A stretch of DNA of 64,000 nt from CAZZBK01 sp964652155 (GTDB taxonomy: Bacteria; Planctomycetota; Planctomycetia; Pirellulales; PNKZ01): assembly GCA_964652155.1 (NCBI GenBank), contig CAZZBK010000007.1, positions 21,566-85,565 on the forward strand, read 5' to 3'. A program made the position numbers and the translations under genes. The notes beneath the pieces were generated by a model, which worked only from the letters and a program-made list of their open reading frames with translations, searched no databases and was not told the origin of the DNA. Positions 61,538-64,000 of this stretch are shown in pieces (position 1 is the first letter of the stretch; every line of letters starts with the position of its first letter).

Positions 61538-63559
61538 CTACTTATTGCTGGCGGCTTTGGCGGCGGCTTCGAGCCGCTTCTTGAAGTCACTGTAGATGGG
61601 CAGATGACGATAGTAGACTTCGAGAATGAAGATTGAGTGGCAGGTCACATAGAGCCGCCCGCCGGCACGGTTCATGGCCCAAACGTCGGCCCCATTGGAC
61701 CGCGTTGAGCCCGCCCCGAGCGGATTCCAACTCCCCTTATTGACGCCGTCGGTGTCTTGCCGCGTGACGAGCATGTCGCGCTGCATGTTGTTCCACTTTT
61801 CCCAGTACTCGCCTTCCATGTGATGTAAGAACTGCGTGGCGTAATACCAATAGTACACGTCCCGTTCTTCCCAGCGGGGCAAGAAGTCGGCTTCGATCAG
61901 CAGCTTGGCGGCCTGCACCAGCCGGGTATCGTCGCGCGGCGTGCCGAGGTACTGTCGCAGCAGCATGGCCACCGAGGTCATTACGATATTCGGATTTTGA
62001 TCCGGCAGATACGAATACACGACCCCCTTGTCGAACGAGACTTTTTTGTTGGCCATCGTCAGATTGAAAGCCCCAGGCGCGGTCGCCAGATCGAGATACT
62101 TGGCGACCCGCTCAAAGGTTTCGTTCGGCACTTCGAGGTTGGCCATCTTGCCGCTCTGCAGAGCCATGAAGGCCCAACCAGTGACGGACGTGTCGGCGTC
62201 GAACTTGGCCTGATAGCGCCAGCCGCCGAGGTCGACGTCCTGCACCGCGACGAGGTAATTGAGCGCCCGCTGCGCGCCGTCTTTGAAGCGGTTATCGCCT
62301 GTCATGCCGTACAGCTCACAGATCGCCATCGTCGCTTGTGCGTGGGCGTAGTTCTTCTCCGACGGCGGGATCGACGGGCAAAAGCACCCCTCGCGATCTT
62401 GCTGCGACAGCAGGTAGTTGATACCCAAGTTGACGTTCGGCGCGAAACGGCCGGTGGCATGCGTGTGGCCGAAGCCCTGAAAGGCGATCAGTGCCATGGC
62501 CGTGGCGGCCACGTAGTTCTCGTTGACGACCAAGTCCTCGTTGTCGAGCCGATCGTGGCCGCGGAGTTGCCAGCGGCCGGTCTTTTTATCTTGCTTGCTC
62601 GCCAGCCATTGCAGGCCTTGCAGCACGGCGTTGTCGCTATTGAGCGTCGCTCCGTATTTCTTGCCGAGCATGCTCCGCATGCCTTCGTCGCGCCCTTGCA
62701 GCGCGATGCCCATCGTCGGCGCCTTGATGAACACCTCGGGCACACCGCTGGTGGCCATCGCCACGTCCACCTTGGGCATGGCGGCAAACGGATTGCTGAC
62801 CTGCGGCAAAGCGGTATTCGTGAACGATGCATCGGGCGTGGGGAGCGCATTCGAGATGGTCACCGAATCGCTGATGAGTTGCTCCCCTTCCTCAGTCGCG
62901 GTGGCCACGATCATGATACTGTTGTACTCATGCGTCGAGATGGCCCATAGGCCAGCCACGATGATCAGAATCATGTGGGCGACCAAGCTGACGAGCATCG
63001 GCGTGGCGTTCTTGCGCAAACTCTCTTTAATTTGCTCTTCGGCCGACAGCTCTTCCTCGTGCTGTTCGCGGACCATCGCCGACTGAACGTCGCCCACAAG
63101 CACCGGCCGAAACGACATGACGCGGGCGGGGCCCGGCGAGCTTGGGATGGGGGCTGCCGGGTTCAGTGTCGGTCGCGAAGAGGGCATGGCGTCCGGGGGC
63201 AGGTCGACCCCGGCGCGACGCGCGGGCTTCGGCTGGGCGCTGGACGGCTGCGGGACAGACGCGGGTTGATTCGTAGGCGTCGGCGACGAGGGTGTTGGGG
63301 CTGCGGGCGTGTCGGGCATTAGCACCGGACGCGCCGCACGCTGCGGGGCAGGGGGGGCGGGCTTCGCCGGCTGCGGTGGAAGGCCCGTCGGCTTGACAGG
63401 ACTCGGGGGCAACGCGGCAGCCGGGGGCAAATCGGCATCGGGCAACACCTGGGGCATCGCCACGCCTCGCCGCTTGCTCGACTGCGGAGGACTCGCCGGG
63501 GGCAGCGCTGCCGGTGGGAGCGCGTCGTCGGGGCGTTGGGGGCGTTGCGGTGTCGACAT
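61538..63559 (-). CDS. Membrane-anchored squalene-cyclase-like toroid protein with Pro-rich N-terminus
   Basis: 673 residues. Residues 1-160 are Pro/Ala/Gln-rich and low complexity, likely cytoplasmic. A helix at about 188-210 (MLVSLVAHMILIIVAGLWAI) is a membrane anchor, preceded by charged NATP residues. The rest, from about 305, is an alpha/alpha-toroid with prenyltransferase/squalene-oxidase repeats (KQDKKTGRWQLRGHD, QDREGCFCPSIPPSE, DVDLGGWRYQ), outside the membrane. No DxDD catalytic motif. It is a longer relative of the secreted toroid at 13791-14822. Lone gene; start ATG 63559. Confidence 0.82.
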   Translation of the reverse strand: MSTPQRPQRPDDALPPAALPPASPPQSSKRRGVAMPQVLPDADLPPAAALPPSPVKPTGLPPQPAKPAPPAPQRAARPVLMPDTPAAPTPSSPTPTNQPASVPQPSSAQPKPARRAGVDLPPDAMPSSRPTLNPAAPIPSSPGPARVMSFRPVLVGDVQSAMVREQHEEELSAEEQIKESLRKNATPMLVSLVAHMILIIVAGLWAISTHEYNSIMIVATATEEGEQLISDSVTISNALPTPDASFTNTALPQVSNPFAAMPKVDVAMATSGVPEVFIKAPTMGIALQGRDEGMRSMLGKKYGATLNSDNAVLQGLQWLASKQDKKTGRWQLRGHDRLDNEDLVVNENYVAATAMALIAFQGFGHTHATGRFAPNVNLGINYLLSQQDREGCFCPSIPPSEKNYAHAQATMAICELYGMTGDNRFKDGAQRALNYLVAVQDVDLGGWRYQAKFDADTSVTGWAFMALQSGKMANLEVPNETFERVAKYLDLATAPGAFNLTMANKKVSFDKGVVYSYLPDQNPNIVMTSVAMLLRQYLGTPRDDTRLVQAAKLLIEADFLPRWEERDVYYWYYATQFLHHMEGEYWEKWNNMQRDMLVTRQDTDGVNKGSWNPLGAGSTRSNGADVWAMNRAGGRLYVTCHSIFILEVYYRHLPIYSDFKKRLEAAAKAASNK

Positions 63560-63879
63560 CGGTCGAGCTAGACCCTAAAAGCAGACGAGATAAGATGCGT
63601 CACCATGCTAGACCGATGAAAACAACTCAAGCGAGTGCCATTTTGAGCGGAATCGCTCGCGGCTCACAAGATCGAAGCGTTCACTTGACCTAAGTCTATT
63701 CTTGTACGGCATCTGCGCCAAGCAATTTAGCGCCCGAGACGACACCGCTCGGACCGGTTATGCGTGTTGCACGTGTCGCACGGGGCGCGGAGCCCCATTT
63801 GGCCCCTAGACCTGGAGACGCCGATAGGTAGAATACCTCGGTCGCAACGACATGAGAGATGGCCGTTTGCGACCCCTGA
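63560..63879. other. 320-nt intergenic region before the tRNA
   Basis: No gene or clear hairpin. A GTTGCACGTG stretch near 63765 resembles the arm of the 23-bp inverted repeat at 51248-51319. It should contain the promoters of the divergent toroid gene and tRNA, which I cannot place. Confidence 0.4.
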
Positions 63880-63953
<74 letters not shown>

Positions 63954-64000
63954 CTTGAAGCCCATTCGCCGTTAAATGCGGCGATTGGCCGTGAGTCGCA

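Overview
This window looks like chromosomal DNA of a planctomycete, probably of the Pirellulales type. It is GC-rich, with CTC/GAG- and CGC-heavy coding sequence. Typical features include a very large PQQ-propeller protein, secreted squalene-cyclase-like toroid proteins, an NPCBM domain protein, an ELWxxDGT giant with an N-terminal 'LExRQLLA'-type motif, a Tat-exported Gfo/Idh/MocA oxidoreductase, and intergenic space full of palindromes and heptamer repeats. This is inference from gene content; there is no rRNA in the window.

Layout. 1-8.6 kb: the 5' end of rpmE, a serine hydrolase, a SufE + two-domain rhodanese pair, a residual division/cell-wall cluster (FtsQ-like and murB, separated by a palindromic element and an AT-richer orphan gene), then an M28 peptidase coupled to an ATP-grasp protein. 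9.1-33.5 kb: one long same-strand block of 13 genes, many with ATGA/GTGA overlaps. It holds a PQQ-propeller/TPR protein, a toroid protein, MoxR ATPase, DUF58, two BatA/VWA membrane proteins, a membrane coiled-coil protein, a secreted coiled-coil protein, a secreted unknown, an NPCBM protein, an HtrA-like protease with an intact triad, two HtrA-like paralogs that have each lost all three catalytic residues (the second fused to an alpha/beta-hydrolase domain), and a small membrane protein. I consider this the most interesting locus here: a plausible envelope assembly or quality-control machine with one active and two dead protease subunits.

33.5-45 kb: serA behind a promoter that predicts a leaderless mRNA, a BON protein, a STAS protein, an MBL hydrolase coupled to an ion-transporter-superfamily permease, a VapBC pair, a LarA-like (DUF2088) protein and the 1363-residue ELWxxDGT protein. 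45-54 kb: a TPR lipoprotein, a large secreted glycosidase-like protein, two small Pro/Tyr-rich secreted proteins, a Gfo/Idh/MocA oxidoreductase, a small membrane protein, an NHL-propeller protein and a serine hydrolase. 54-64 kb: hflX, a small membrane protein coupled to lutB-lutC, a diadenylate cyclase with a pyruvate-kinase-like N-terminus, a halogenase-like flavoprotein with a MarR regulator, a second toroid protein with a membrane anchor, and an initiator tRNA.

Repeats: at least five related long palindromic elements (about 80-180 bp) sit between genes, two further inverted repeats are of other types, a 209-bp unit is tandemly duplicated inside the big operon, and several arrays have a 7-bp period. 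I see no transposase, integrase, CRISPR array or rRNA.
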